64,000 bases of DNA. It comes from an uncultured Ulvibacter sp. (lineage in GTDB: Bacteria; Bacteroidota; Bacteroidia; Flavobacteriales; Flavobacteriaceae). A model generated the notes under the pieces. It did not search any database. It worked only from the letters and a program-made list of their open reading frames with translations, and was not told the origin of the DNA. A program made the position numbers and the translations under genes. The stretch is taken from contig CALIAF010000016.1 in assembly GCA_938041335.1 (NCBI GenBank), positions 1 to 64,000 of the forward strand. Direction: 5' to 3'. This document shows positions 8,632 through 17,991 of the stretch, piece by piece. Position 1 is the stretch's first letter. Every line of letters starts with the position of its first letter.

Positions 8632-8928
8632 ATGGCATCTATTCAAGAACAAGCAAAAGGAAAAAAAGACGGAGAGATCAGATATCTTACTCCTCTTAAT
8701 ATAGAGACAGCAAAGCAAAAGAAGTACTGCCGTTTTAAAAAGTCTGGTATTAAGTACGTAGACTACAAAGATGGTGAATGGCTTTTACGTTTTGTAAACG
8801 AACAAGGAAAATTATTGCCTAGAAGATTGACAGGTACTTCTTTAAAGTATCAGCGTAAAGTTGCTGTTGCTGTAAAAAGATCTCGTCACCTAGCTTTAAT
8901 GCCTTACGTAACAGATTTATTAAAATAA
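8632..8928 (+). CDS. rpsR: 30S ribosomal protein S18
   Basis: This 98-aa protein contains the S18 core: [18 protein letters not shown], then [19 protein letters not shown] and [17 protein letters not shown]. It has a longer N-terminus than E. coli S18 (75 aa), as is usual in this phylum. It forms a heterodimer with S6, whose gene is immediately upstream, and binds the 16S central domain. Confidence 0.97.
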   Translation: MASIQEQAKGKKDGEIRYLTPLNIETAKQKKYCRFKKSGIKYVDYKDGEWLLRFVNEQGKLLPRRLTGTSLKYQRKVAVAVKRSRHLALMPYVTDLLK

Positions 8929-8941
8929 AAACAAGATACAG

Positions 8942-9397
8942 ATGGAAGTTATATTAAAAAATGACGTTGAAAATCTTGGTTTTACAGATGATACTGTAAT
9001 CGTAAAGAATGGATACGGACGTAATTATTTGATCCCACAAGGTCACGCAGTATTAGCTACTGTTTCTGCAAAGAAAGTACTTGCAGAAAAGCTAAAGCAA
9101 CGTGCTTATAAGGAGAAGAAAATAGTAGAAGAAGCTCAAAAGCAAGCAGATAAGCTTACAGGAATTGAGATGAAACTTACTGCCAAAACTGGCGAAGGAG
9201 ATAAATTATTTGGTTCTATTACTAATGCAGATGTCGCTGAGGCGTTGGCAAAAGAAGGTGTAGAGATCGAAAAGAAATTTATATCTGTTGCTGGTGGAAA
9301 CATCAAAAGAACTGGACAGTACGATGCTAGCATCCGTTTCCATAGAGACGTTGTTGCAACCCTTACTTTTGACGTTGTAGCAGAAGCTAAAAAATAA
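8942..9397 (+). CDS. rplI: 50S ribosomal protein L9
   Basis: This 151-aa protein has the two-lobed L9 layout. The N-terminal rRNA-binding domain (MEVILKNDVENLGFTDD, then VKNGYGRNYLIPQGHA) is joined by a long charged helix (about 45-75) to a C-terminal domain (LFGSITNADVAEAL, ending DVVAEAKK). It is third gene of the ribosomal operon, 13 bases after rpsR, followed by a terminator hairpin. Confidence 0.97.
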   Translation: MEVILKNDVENLGFTDDTVIVKNGYGRNYLIPQGHAVLATVSAKKVLAEKLKQRAYKEKKIVEEAQKQADKLTGIEMKLTAKTGEGDKLFGSITNADVAEALAKEGVEIEKKFISVAGGNIKRTGQYDASIRFHRDVVATLTFDVVAEAKK

Positions 9398-9418
9398 GTT
9401 TCTTATTACATACAATAC

Positions 9419-9448
9419 AAGCCTTTCTCTTTTGAGGAAGGCTTTTTT
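9419..9448 (+). terminator. Rho-independent terminator after rplI
   Basis: The stem AAGCCTTTCTC / GAGGAAGGCTT (one mismatch) with a short T-rich loop is followed by a T-run. It lies just before the next gene at 9463. Confidence 0.85.
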
Positions 9449-9462
9449 ATTAAAATAGCATT

Positions 9463-9933
9463 ATGAAATACTCCAGACTTACTAAAGAACAGTTTGAAGA
9501 ACTACACCAAGAATTCATTAACTTTTTAGCAACCCAGTCTATCACGGCAGATGAGTGGACAGAGATCAAGCGTCTTAAACCAGAAGTGGCAGAAGAAGAA
9601 CTTGATGTTTTTAGCGACCTCGTTTGGGAAGGGGTGCTTTCTAAAGCCACCTATCTTGAGAATATGAGCCCGCAGCAGTTGTTTCTGTTTCAGGTAGAAT
9701 CAACTCAAATGAGTTTGATCTCTTTAAAGATTAACAACGCTGATATTGATATCACTACGGCAGAAGGTTATGCTTGGCTCCAGAAAAATTATATGGACGA
9801 TAGTGTAGATTTCTTTACCTCAGAGAAGGCGTTTTCTGAAGACAAGCAGTTTGATATCTTTAGTTTAATTAGGCAAGGTGCCGTTATTACAAAAGGAAGT
9901 CTGTACCAGTTTTTTGAGCGTTTTGTAGGGTAG
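9463..9933 (+). CDS. Conserved flavobacterial protein of unknown function (DUF6495-like)
   Basis: This 156-aa, acidic, soluble protein has no signal peptide or membrane segment. It is mostly helical by appearance, with MKYSRLTKEQFEELHQEF at the start, a central EVAEEELDVFSDLVWEGVL segment, MSPQQLFLFQVE and a C-terminal GSLYQFFERFVG. I recall similar proteins after rplI in flavobacterial genomes, annotated as a domain of unknown function (I believe DUF6495, not verifiable here). No function can be assigned. It is separated from rplI by a terminator. Confidence 0.75.
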   Translation: MKYSRLTKEQFEELHQEFINFLATQSITADEWTEIKRLKPEVAEEELDVFSDLVWEGVLSKATYLENMSPQQLFLFQVESTQMSLISLKINNADIDITTAEGYAWLQKNYMDDSVDFFTSEKAFSEDKQFDIFSLIRQGAVITKGSLYQFFERFVG

Positions 9934-10010
9934 GGTTTAGCTTATGCGAAAATTTGCCGAGTTTGATATTTGTTAGACTACTTGAATAATTTCAGATACT
10001 CTAATCGAAT

Positions 10011-11522
10011 TTATTCTAAATTTCTTCTCACAATTTCTTCTCCCGTTTGATCAAAATATTCAGAAATAATCTTCTGCCATAATACCATTCCATTTTCAGA
10101 ATTGGAAAATAGCACTAAACCTCTCTTCGAGTTAGGAAGTATGATTGCAATAGCTTTTGTTCCAGAATCACCACCAGTATGCATTAAAGCAAATTCATTA
10201 TTATGTAGTTCAGTTAATAGCTGCATTCCTAAATTACGATCAATCCCCTTTTTTTCATTGACTTGAGGCTTTAGAAACTCTAAATATAAGTCATCTGATA
10301 AACCAGCTCCGTTCATAATATAAATCATGAATTTAGCATAATCATTTGTGGTGGTCATTAAATTAGCCGCAGCATTGGCTTCGTGATATTTATTATAAAA
10401 TATTGGCTTTCCATTTTCATCGTGCTCTATCGCAAAGTCATTCTCATTTATTTCTGGTGTCCAATAAAAATGTGTGTCATTCATATCTAATGGTTGAAAT
10501 AATATTTCTTCTGCTATTTGTTCGAATGGTTTTTTTATTTTCCTTTCAATAGCTTTTCTTAAATACTCAAAACCTTCACCAGAATATTGAAACTTAGTAC
10601 CTGGTTCAAATTCAAAAGTTAATTTATTGTCATCGTTTAAGTATCTCCAATTTGGGAATCCAGATTGTTGTGATAAAATATGTCTTGTGGTCAGCTTACT
10701 TAAAAAAGAATGATCTTTAATGTCAGGGTCTGTATAATATTCTGAAAGAGATTCATCCAATTGTAAATCTCCATTTTCAATTAATTTTAATGCAATTAAT
10801 GCAGCAACAGGTTTTGTAAGGGATGCAACTTTGTAAATTGTATTAGTAGATACTGGGACACCTTGTTTTTGAACACCAAAGGCACGCACTTGTTTAAGAG
10901 TTCCGTTCTCGATATATCCAATAGCTATAGAAGGTATATTGTGTTGCTTTAGTAAGTTTTCTATTTTAGTGTCAGAATCAAATAGGGGTAAAGGAGCATT
11001 GGCTTCAAATTTTAATCCATAGTCTTTATTTGGTTCTTTATGATCGTAGCTCAACACTCTAGAGAGTTTCCATGCACCATTTTCTAAGTTCCATAAGGAT
11101 GTAAATTTCGCAATATTTGTGAGATGCATTTCTTTATTAGGCTCCTTGATATAAAATAGGTGAATTCCCTTTTGAAGAGCTCCATAAATTTCACCATTAT
11201 TCTTTAAAGGAAAGACTTCTAGACTTTCTTCAACTACTTTTCTTATTGGTTTCCTATCTGGATTAGAGCAAAGACTTTCTCTGTAGTCTTTAAAAAATTG
11301 TTCTCTGTTTGAGATACCGTTTACATCGTGATAAAATTCAAAGTCTTTTGGAATATAGGTTTCTAAAAGATCAAAATTACATTTATTGAAAGTTTCCTCA
11401 AAAAACAAACTATCTGTTTTTTTAAGCTGTATAAAAAGCTCAGAGTCTTTAGAGATTTGCGCGTGACCGCTAATAGAAAAAAGTGTAGATAACAGTATTA
11501 ATAGTAAGCAAAAATGTTTCAT
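10011..11522 (-). CDS. Secreted serine hydrolase (beta-lactamase/PBP4* fold) with N-terminal NTF2-like domain
   Basis: The protein is 503 aa from the ATG at 11522; the longer frame begins with TTG three codons upstream. A signal peptide (MKHFCLLLILLSTLFSISGHAQ) precedes an NTF2/SnoaL-like region (~30-155; LETYIPKDFEFYHDVNG, LWNLENGAWKLSRVLSYDH). The C-terminal ~320 residues are a class C beta-lactamase-like hydrolase: SLTK (nucleophile Ser and Lys, ~230), YSG (~311) and HTGGDSG (~447). The family includes D-aminopeptidases, esterases and inactive relatives, so the substrate is unknown. It lies downstream of an XRE regulator gene on the same strand, with an 11-bp tandem repeat in the gap. Confidence 0.88.
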   Translation of the reverse strand: MKHFCLLLILLSTLFSISGHAQISKDSELFIQLKKTDSLFFEETFNKCNFDLLETYIPKDFEFYHDVNGISNREQFFKDYRESLCSNPDRKPIRKVVEESLEVFPLKNNGEIYGALQKGIHLFYIKEPNKEMHLTNIAKFTSLWNLENGAWKLSRVLSYDHKEPNKDYGLKFEANAPLPLFDSDTKIENLLKQHNIPSIAIGYIENGTLKQVRAFGVQKQGVPVSTNTIYKVASLTKPVAALIALKLIENGDLQLDESLSEYYTDPDIKDHSFLSKLTTRHILSQQSGFPNWRYLNDDNKLTFEFEPGTKFQYSGEGFEYLRKAIERKIKKPFEQIAEEILFQPLDMNDTHFYWTPEINENDFAIEHDENGKPIFYNKYHEANAAANLMTTTNDYAKFMIYIMNGAGLSDDLYLEFLKPQVNEKKGIDRNLGMQLLTELHNNEFALMHTGGDSGTKAIAIILPNSKRGLVLFSNSENGMVLWQKIISEYFDQTGEEIVRRNLE

Positions 11523-11599
11523 TGGTATCAATTAGAATTATGTGTGATTGAATGACACAAAATTCTGAAATCTTTAAGACGCGATACATAAAAACAACC

Positions 11600-11630
11600 C
11601 GACAATATTACGACAATATCCCGACAGAAT
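11600..11630. repeat. Three direct repeats at 11-bp spacing upstream of the serine hydrolase
   Basis: GACAATAT at 11601-11608 and 11612-11619 and GACAGAAT at 11623-11630, each preceded by C, recur every 11 bases (one helical turn). The array ends at the stop codon of the XRE gene, 78 bases from the hydrolase start. This suits an operator for cooperative binding by a regulator. Confidence 0.5.
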
Positions 11631-12166
11631 TATAAAAAGCTGAAATTCAACTTAATACGAAGTTGTTTTTTTTTGTCTAATGACATTGTATTTAGGAGAA
11701 TAATGCAAATATTTAGCAATAACGAAACTATTAATACGATTAAAGTCAACTTGTTTTCTTGAGAAAACACCTTACCAATAAAAGGGCTTAGAAGAAAAAT
11801 TACAGCAGTGAGTATCGTCCATATTATTTGAACAGAAACAATTTGTTTAGTAATTTCATTTGCTTCTTTTTTCCAGAACATTATTAGTAAAGGAACCACA
11901 ATATTGGCCAATGGGATAATAACGAAAGGTAAAGATGAAAGGTTAATTAGTTTAATGAGCTTATAATTAATAGAAGGTTCATTTGTGTCTTCAGTTAATT
12001 GATATCTAGGAATATTTAGCGCTTGTGATAATGCATTTAAACTATGACCTTTTAGAGTAGTACCCGCCTCAAATCTTTGTATGGTTCTAATAGATAGCCC
12101 AGATTTTTCTGCTAACTCCTCTTGAGTTAGATTTAGTTTTTCCCGATACTTCGTTAATTTTGACAT
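11630..12166 (-). CDS. XRE-family transcriptional regulator with C-terminal membrane segments
   Basis: This 178-aa protein has an N-terminal Cro/C1-type helix-turn-helix (about 4-57: YREKLNLTQEELAEKSGLS, IRTIQRFEAGTTLKG, LNALSQALNI). A linker follows, then three hydrophobic segments (about 75-95, 105-128 and 137-160), so it is probably membrane-bound. Similar HTH-plus-membrane proteins are common in Bacteroidota, usually without known ligands. It is upstream of, and co-directional with, the serine hydrolase gene. The spacing (107 bases) and the repeats in the gap suggest control of that gene, which is an inference. Confidence 0.85.
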   Translation of the reverse strand: MSKLTKYREKLNLTQEELAEKSGLSIRTIQRFEAGTTLKGHSLNALSQALNIPRYQLTEDTNEPSINYKLIKLINLSSLPFVIIPLANIVVPLLIMFWKKEANEITKQIVSVQIIWTILTAVIFLLSPFIGKVFSQENKLTLIVLIVSLLLNICIILLNTMSLDKKKQLRIKLNFSFL

Positions 12167-12195
12167 CTTAAGTATTAAGTAATAATACGAGAACC

Positions 12196-14022
12196 TTAAG
12201 CCAGCGACTGCATTTCCACCAAACTATGATAAACCCCTTTCTTAGCCAATAACTCCTCGTGCTTGCCTTGCTCGACAATCTCTCCTTTACTTAGCACCAC
12301 AATATTGTCTGCTTTCTGGATGGTAGAAAGACGGTGTGCGATGACAAGCGAAGTTCTATTTTTCATCATATTCTCTAAAGCTTGTTGAACTAAACGTTCA
12401 CTTTCTGTATCTAGGGCAGAGGTAGCCTCATCGAGAATCATGATCGGTGGATTTTTAAGCACCGCACGTGCAATACTTAAACGTTGTTTTTGCCCACCAC
12501 TAAGTTTGTTACCACTATCACCAATGTTTGTATGTATGGTTTCTGGTAAGTCTTTTACAAACTCCCAGGCATTTGCAATTTTTAATGCCTCAAGCATCTC
12601 TTGTTCTGTGGCATCTGGTTTACCAACTAATAAGTTTTCTTTAATAGTGTCATTAAATAGAATAGAGTCTTGTGTTACAAGTCCCATAAGACCTCGTAGC
12701 GAAGCCTGTGTGATGTTCTTTACATTATCCCCATCTATCGTTATGCCGCCTTCATTCACGTCGTAGAATCGCGTCACAAGGTTGGCAATGGTACTTTTTC
12801 CACTACCGCTTTGTCCAACTAATGCAACTGTTTCTCCTTTTTTTACGTTTAATGAAAAGTTCTTTAACACATACTCATCTTGATATTTGAATGAGATGTT
12901 GTCAATGGATAATTGCGTATCAAATTTTGTTTTGCTCTTTGCGTTTGGTGCGTCTGTTATTGTGGATGGTGTTTCTAATATTTCTAGTACACGTTCTGCA
13001 GCAGCGTTACCTTTCTTTACGCCGTAGCTTGCCTTACTTATTGCCTTTGCTGGTGTTAGAATATTATAGGCTAGACCCATATATACGATAAAGGCGGCAG
13101 GTTCTAATGTGCCATCAATTAATACCATACGACCACCAAACAGTAATAAAACGCCAATCACGGCAATCCCTAAAAACTCACTTGTAGGCGAGGCCAAGTT
13201 TTGACGATTTAATAATCCATTCGAATACTTGTAATAACGAGATGTAGAATCTTGAAATTTTTTATTGAATATAGACTGTGCGTTAAATCCTTTAATGATT
13301 TTTAATCCGCTTAACGTTTCCTCAAGAACAGAAAGAAAGAAGCCTTGTTCTTCTTGTACCTGATGTGATTTCTTTTTTAACGTTTTTCCAATCTTCGAAA
13401 TAATAAAACCAGAAACTGGAATAAAAATGAAAACAAATAAGGTCAATTTAGCGCTTATGGTGAGCATAATGATAATCGTAAACAAAATCATTAATGGCTC
13501 TCGCACCACCAACTCTAAAATAGATAAAAATGAAGATTGAATGACTTGCACATCACTCGTCATACGCGACATGGTATCTCCTTTTCTTTTTTCTGAATAG
13601 AAAGAAATAGGCAAGTCTAATGTTTTAAGGTACAGCGCATTTCTAATGTCTTTTAAAACGCCATTGCGTAAAAATGTAATGAACCACATCGCGAGATATC
13701 CAAAAAAATTTTTTAATAAAAATGTAGCGATTACAACTCCTATCATATAGATCAGCACCTTCATTTCGCCTATCTCTGCTACTTGTTGTGTGAGGTAGTA
13801 GTTAAGGTTTCCTTCCAGATAATCTCCAATTTCTAGAAACCCAGAATAGGCTGGAGCTTCGGTTATAGGTTCTTTATCATCAAACAACACCTTTAGCATT
13901 GGCATTAATGATACAAAGGCTAAACTCCCAAAAAGCGCGTAGAATACATTGGCTATAATGTTTCCGTAGGCATACTTTTTATAAGGTTTTGCAAAGGCCC
14001 ATATTTTTTTAATGTATTCCAA
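12196..14022 (-). CDS. ABC transporter, fused membrane and ATPase domains (MsbA/lipid exporter type)
   Basis: This 608-aa half-transporter has an ABC type 1 membrane domain (~15-330, six helices; YSEKRKGDTMSRMTSDV coupling segment) and a nucleotide-binding domain. The latter has Walker A GQSGSGKST (~402), the TQDSILFNDTIKENLL Q-loop region, signature LSGGQKQR, Walker B IMILDEATSALD and the switch VIAHRLSTI. All ATPase motifs are intact. The layout matches homodimeric MsbA-like exporters of lipid A-core or other amphiphiles in the inner membrane; the substrate cannot be deduced from sequence alone. It lies downstream of the phosphoglucomutase gene, separated by a palindromic repeat. Confidence 0.92.
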   Translation of the reverse strand: MEYIKKIWAFAKPYKKYAYGNIIANVFYALFGSLAFVSLMPMLKVLFDDKEPITEAPAYSGFLEIGDYLEGNLNYYLTQQVAEIGEMKVLIYMIGVVIATFLLKNFFGYLAMWFITFLRNGVLKDIRNALYLKTLDLPISFYSEKRKGDTMSRMTSDVQVIQSSFLSILELVVREPLMILFTIIIMLTISAKLTLFVFIFIPVSGFIISKIGKTLKKKSHQVQEEQGFFLSVLEETLSGLKIIKGFNAQSIFNKKFQDSTSRYYKYSNGLLNRQNLASPTSEFLGIAVIGVLLLFGGRMVLIDGTLEPAAFIVYMGLAYNILTPAKAISKASYGVKKGNAAAERVLEILETPSTITDAPNAKSKTKFDTQLSIDNISFKYQDEYVLKNFSLNVKKGETVALVGQSGSGKSTIANLVTRFYDVNEGGITIDGDNVKNITQASLRGLMGLVTQDSILFNDTIKENLLVGKPDATEQEMLEALKIANAWEFVKDLPETIHTNIGDSGNKLSGGQKQRLSIARAVLKNPPIMILDEATSALDTESERLVQQALENMMKNRTSLVIAHRLSTIQKADNIVVLSKGEIVEQGKHEELLAKKGVYHSLVEMQSLA

Positions 14023-14054
14023 TATTGCTATGTTTATTTTTATTAGGTTAATTG

Positions 14055-14082
14055 TTGCCTTCGACTGCGCTCAGGATGACAT
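14055..14082. repeat. Palindromic-repeat-family unit (TCGACTGCGCTCAGGATGACA type)
   Basis: The unit CCTTCGACTGCGCTCAGGATGACA lies between the phosphoglucomutase stop and the ABC transporter start. Related copies occur at 15911-15940 and 60636-60785. The members share the arms TGTCA...CTGAGC...TCGAAG in either orientation. Confidence 0.6.
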
Positions 14083-14096
14083 TTGATTGAGTTTTA

Positions 14097-15812
14097 CTAG
14101 TTTAAATTTAATTGCTTTTTAATTCCCTTTATCTTGTTGTCTAAGACTAGGGTGGCATCGTTCTTTTTGTCTGTTGTCACACTCAAATAAAATTTGATCT
14201 TAGGCTCTGTTCCACTCGGTCTTGCTGCTATTTTACTTCCATCTTCTGTGTAATAGATAAGTACATTAGACTTAGGCACTTCTATTTTATCTACGGTGTT
14301 TTTTACGGTGTCCTTCGCTTCACTAGTCAAGTAGTCTTCTATTCTAATGACCTTACTACCGTTGATTTCAGTAAATGGATTTTCTCTTAATTGCTTTAGT
14401 ATTTGTGCAATTTCTTCTGCTCCTTTTTTTCCTTTTTTAACAATAGAGAGGAGTTGTTCTTGATAATACCCAAATTCTTCTTGGATGTTATTAAAGTAAT
14501 CTAATAAGGTATTTCCATTTTCTTTTTCTATGGCTGCAATCTCGCAGGCCAATAGGGTAGCGGTAACTGCATCTTTATCTCTCACAAAATCTCCTACCAT
14601 ATAGCCAAAACTTTCTTCGCCTCCACCTACTAAGTCAAGCTCTGGAAAGTCTTCTACCATTTTTGCAATCCACTTAAAACCAGTAAGCCCTTCTTTATAA
14701 ATAACACCAAATTTTTCTGCAATCTTCTTAATCATTGGTGTTGATACAATAGTAGATGCAATAAAGTGCTTAGGGTTGAGTGCGTTTTGTTCTTTTAATT
14801 GAGCTAACAGGAAGTACGTTTTGATCGCCATGGCTTGATTTCCATTAATGATGGTCATATGACCATCTGCATCTCGAACCGCAATACCTAAACGGTCGCA
14901 ATCTGGATCTATACCTATCACAATATCTGCACCTTCTTTATTAGCCAACGCAATTGCCATAGACAATGCTTCGGGCTCTTCTGGGTTTGGAGAAACCACC
15001 GTTGGAAAATCTCCATCCGGGGCTTCTTGTTCTTTGACGATGCTTACATTGGTATAGCCAGCATCTTTTAGTACTCGTGGAATCATGGTTATAGATGTTC
15101 CATGTAAAGAGGTAAACACGACTTTAAGGTTTTCGCGCAAGCTATTATCTTTTACTTTACATCCATTTTTTAATGAGGCTGCGGCAAAAGCATCATCTAT
15201 TTCTTGGTCAATGCCTGTAATGAGTGATGCATCTCCGTTAAAGTTAATCTCACTATAATCTAAAGCGTTTATAATATTAATAATGGCTCCATCTTGTGGC
15301 GGCACTAATTGCCCGCCATCTTGCCAGTATACCTTATATCCATTATACTCTGGCGGGTTGTGTGATGCCGTGAGTACGATACCACAATGGCAATCTAAAT
15401 GTTTTACCGCAAAAGATAGTTCTGGAGTAGGGCGGAGGTCAGTAAAGAGATATACTTCTATCCCGTTTGCAGAAAATACATCTGCTACTACTTGCGCTAA
15501 CTCTTTGCTGTTATGTCTGCAATCATAGGCTATGGCAACCTTTAAAGTGTCCGATGGAAACTGCGTTTTTAGATAGTTTGAAATACCCTGTGTGTTTTTA
15601 CCTAAGGTATATTTATTAATACGATTGTCACCTACGCCCATCACACCGCGCATACCTCCTGTACCAAAAGCTAGTGATTTGTAAAAACTATCTTCTAGCC
15701 CGTCAGGATCACGAGCAATCATTTCTTTTATTTTGGCTTGGGTGTCTTTATCAAAAGTTGGGGTGAGCCAGGTGTTTACTTTTTCTAAAATATTTGGGTC
15801 AATATAAATCAT
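14097..15812 (-). CDS. Phosphoglucomutase/phosphomannomutase family protein (phospho-sugar mutase)
   Basis: This 571-aa alpha-D-phosphohexomutase interconverts hexose 1- and 6-phosphates, supplying sugar nucleotides for cell wall and polysaccharides. The four domains show the substrate-positioning GTGGMRG near the start, active-site [13 protein letters not shown] (phospho-Ser, ~150), metal loop DPDCDR (~300), sugar-specificity loop GGGEESFGY (~395) and phosphate-binding [12 protein letters not shown] (~528). The length and the GxGGxRG motif fit the PGM2-like bacterial group. It has its own predicted promoter. It may feed the polysaccharide locus at 32-57 kb, though it is not linked to it. Confidence 0.93.
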   Translation of the reverse strand: MIYIDPNILEKVNTWLTPTFDKDTQAKIKEMIARDPDGLEDSFYKSLAFGTGGMRGVMGVGDNRINKYTLGKNTQGISNYLKTQFPSDTLKVAIAYDCRHNSKELAQVVADVFSANGIEVYLFTDLRPTPELSFAVKHLDCHCGIVLTASHNPPEYNGYKVYWQDGGQLVPPQDGAIINIINALDYSEINFNGDASLITGIDQEIDDAFAAASLKNGCKVKDNSLRENLKVVFTSLHGTSITMIPRVLKDAGYTNVSIVKEQEAPDGDFPTVVSPNPEEPEALSMAIALANKEGADIVIGIDPDCDRLGIAVRDADGHMTIINGNQAMAIKTYFLLAQLKEQNALNPKHFIASTIVSTPMIKKIAEKFGVIYKEGLTGFKWIAKMVEDFPELDLVGGGEESFGYMVGDFVRDKDAVTATLLACEIAAIEKENGNTLLDYFNNIQEEFGYYQEQLLSIVKKGKKGAEEIAQILKQLRENPFTEINGSKVIRIEDYLTSEAKDTVKNTVDKIEVPKSNVLIYYTEDGSKIAARPSGTEPKIKFYLSVTTDKKNDATLVLDNKIKGIKKQLNLN

Positions 15813-15831
15813 GTTGGTGCTTAATTTTATG

Positions 15832-15864
15832 CAAAAATACGAGATAAAAAGGTACGATTTACAA
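15832..15864 (-). promoter_or_regulatory. Promoter of the phospho-sugar mutase gene
   Basis: On the minus strand, TTG (15862-15864), 22 bases, then a perfect TATTTTTG -7 element (15832-15839) lies 19 bases before the start codon. The spacing is slightly longer than the usual 19. Confidence 0.55.
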
Positions 15865-15910
15865 TGTTAGATGTACGATTTTTTAATTTGGGAATATTGA
15901 GGCGATAACT

Positions 15911-15940
15911 ATTGTCAGTCTGAGCGCAGTTGAAGACAAT
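15911..15940. repeat. Palindromic-repeat-family unit
   Basis: The segment starts ATTGTC and ends GACAAT, and contains CTGAGCGCAGTTGAAG. It is the same family as 14055-14082, in the opposite orientation. It lies in the 283-base gap between the mutase and the GT2 gene, which holds nothing else I recognise apart from the mutase promoter. Confidence 0.55.
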
Positions 15941-16095
15941 GAAACATAGTGACCATTAGGCAATGGCTAGCAAATTATAGTAACTAGTTTACGATTTGAT
16001 TATCTTGAATTTTATAAGCACTACTAAAAACTGCGTTGAGTAACTTTAAATACTAAAACGTATTTTTCAAATAACGATCAGTGCGATAAAGGCTA

Positions 16096-17037
16096 CTATA
16101 GCGTCTCTCTGATAATATAATCTGTTGTGTTTTTCTTTGTTCTTAAGATGAGTTCGCCAAGAAAGCCCGCTAAGAAAAGCTGGGTACCTAGTATCATTGC
16201 TGTAAGTGCAATGTAGAATTCTGGACGGTCTGTGATAAGACGTCCCGATTGATTAATAAATAGTTTGTCTATCCCTAAGTACAAGGCAAAACAGAATCCA
16301 ATAAATAGCATGACGGCTCCCCAAGCGCCAAAAAGGTGCATAGGTCGCTTACCAAAACTTGAAATAAACCAGATGGTAATCAAATCTAGAAAGCCACGTA
16401 CAAAACGTTCTGCGCCAAATTTGGTTTCCCCATATTTACGGGCTTGATGCTGTACCACTTTTTCACCAATGTTGGCAAAACCAGCGTTTTTAGCCAAAAC
16501 AGGGATATAACGATGCATTTCTCCTGTGACTTCTATGGTTTTGATTACTTCATTGCGATAGGCTTTTAGTCCGCAATTGAAGTCATTGAGTTGTACGCCA
16601 GATGTTTTTCTTGCGGCAAAGTTGAAGAGTTTTGAAGGCAAATTTTTACCTATCAATGGATCAAAGCGTTTTTTCTTCCATCCAGAAACAAGGTCATATT
16701 TCTCCTCTGTAATCATTTTATATAAGTCAGGTATCTCTTCTGGATTGTCCTGAAGGTCCGCATCCATGGTAATCACGACCTCACCTTGTGCCATGGCAAA
16801 GCCGGCATGTAAGGCTTGAGATTTTCCGAAGTTCTTTAAAAACCGAATTCCTTTTACTTGGACGTGCTCTTTTTTTAAAGATGTGATTATCTCCCAGGAG
16901 CTGTCTGTACTACCATCGTCTATAAAAATGACTTCATATAAAAGACCATTGGATTGCAATGTTTTTGCAATCCAATGGTATAATTCTTTTAATGATTCCT
17001 CCTCGTTGAGTAGGGGAATGATGATAGATAAGTTCAT
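16096..17037 (-). CDS. Family 2 glycosyltransferase with two C-terminal membrane helices (DPM1/GtrB-like)
   Basis: This 313-aa protein has an N-terminal GT-A domain: LSIIIPLLNEEESL, IFIDDGSTDSSW (~38-49), TMDADLQDNPEE (~90-101) and a DFNCGLKAYR segment. Two hydrophobic C-terminal helices follow (~232-255 and 270-295), as in GtrB/ArnC/dolichyl-phosphate sugar synthases that load a sugar from a nucleotide onto a polyprenyl phosphate. Substrate specificity is unknown. Its start codon abuts the stop of the DUF4199 gene with no gap, so the two are translationally coupled. I know this pairing from other Bacteroidota. Confidence 0.92.
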   Translation of the reverse strand: MNLSIIIPLLNEEESLKELYHWIAKTLQSNGLLYEVIFIDDGSTDSSWEIITSLKKEHVQVKGIRFLKNFGKSQALHAGFAMAQGEVVITMDADLQDNPEEIPDLYKMITEEKYDLVSGWKKKRFDPLIGKNLPSKLFNFAARKTSGVQLNDFNCGLKAYRNEVIKTIEVTGEMHRYIPVLAKNAGFANIGEKVVQHQARKYGETKFGAERFVRGFLDLITIWFISSFGKRPMHLFGAWGAVMLFIGFCFALYLGIDKLFINQSGRLITDRPEFYIALTAMILGTQLFLAGFLGELILRTKKNTTDYIIRETL

Positions 17038-17571
17038 TTATTCTAAATGTGCTGGCTTTTCTACTTTCATTATAAGACCTGCAATTAAAGCGATTATAAA
17101 GCCAAAAAATAGCGACGCTATAATACCCATGGCAGCCATTACTCCAGGACTAACCATTTTTTCTGTTATTGATAGTGCCATCTCCATCTGCTCTTCTGGC
17201 ATATTTGGATTTTGCTCTATCATATCTGCGCTGGCTTTTTCCATAATATTTGCCGCAAATTCTGGTTCAATTACGGTAGTAAATAATAAATTAAATATAA
17301 CCCCTATAATACCTGCTATAAGTGCAGTAGCTAATCCTACTTTTAAGGCTTCTCCTAGCGATAAAAATCCGCCATTATCCCCTTTATATGTTTTGATTGC
17401 ATAAACGATACACCCTAACATAATTACAAAGCTTAATACGCCTTGCCACCAGGGTTGCTCATATGTTTGTCCCATTGCATATACGATTACAGATAGCAGC
17501 ACTGATACTAGTCCTAGAATTAGCCCGTATTGCATGGCTACTTTTTTTACAGATCCTTTTTCGGTTTCCAT
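17038..17571 (-). CDS. DUF4199-family membrane protein
   Basis: This 177-aa protein has four hydrophobic segments (about 13-32, 37-57, 76-100 and 145-168) and a soluble loop rich in Glu and Met (EKASADMIEQNPNMPEEQME). The sequence FLSLGEALKVGLATALIAGIIG matches the DUF4199 core. No function is established. It is first gene of a two-gene operon with the GT2 transferase, so it may be an accessory membrane protein for that enzyme (inference from coupling). Confidence 0.82.
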   Translation of the reverse strand: METEKGSVKKVAMQYGLILGLVSVLLSVIVYAMGQTYEQPWWQGVLSFVIMLGCIVYAIKTYKGDNGGFLSLGEALKVGLATALIAGIIGVIFNLLFTTVIEPEFAANIMEKASADMIEQNPNMPEEQMEMALSITEKMVSPGVMAAMGIIASLFFGFIIALIAGLIMKVEKPAHLE

Positions 17572-17606
17572 TTTGTTGATTTTAATTGGTTCGTTAGGTT
17601 AGTAAA

Positions 17607-17614
17607 CAAATGTA
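17607..17614 (-). promoter_or_regulatory. -7 element upstream of DUF4199-GT2
   Basis: On the minus strand, TACATTTG is a perfect TAnnTTTG match, 35 bases before the start codon. No TTG is seen at the right distance, so it is a partial promoter match. The rest of the gap to 17900 shows nothing I recognise. Confidence 0.35.
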
Positions 17615-17913
17615 GTAAAATGTTACGGGACTGCTTCGTTTTTTATGGCTTGTTCTCTCGCTATGTGTATTTAAGATAGTTAAATTGGTTGCCCCACAAG
17701 AGCTGCGCTACAGGAATCACGAACCAAGACGTATTGTTAGTATTACTTCGGAAATAGGATACACTTGAAAATTACTTGTGATATTGATTTATAACTTATA
17801 CCCAATCCTCTCTAAATCTCTCAAAGCCTGCTTATTTTGGCGTAAGCAAAATTGATATTGACCCCCCTATTTATAGTTGCTGAAATTTAAAGCAAAAAAA
17901 ATAAAGTATTGTG

Positions 17914-17943
17914 TTGTCATTTTAGTAATAATACTTAAATTTG
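17914..17943 (+). promoter_or_regulatory. Promoter of rpmE2
   Basis: TTG (17914-17916), exactly 19 bases, then TAAATTTG (17936-17943) is a perfect Bacteroidota-type promoter. A short imperfect hairpin (17949-17972; GCAT/ATGC and CCG/CGG pairs) lies at the predicted 5' end of the transcript. Confidence 0.75.
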
Positions 17944-17991
17944 CACTCGCATTTCCGAAAGGTCGGTGATGCTATTTTAAAAGAATAAAAG

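Noticed and set aside
17615-17913. A gene in the 420-base gap before rpmE2
   Set aside because: No coding frame of useful length or protein-like composition was found; only the promoters at either end are recognisable.
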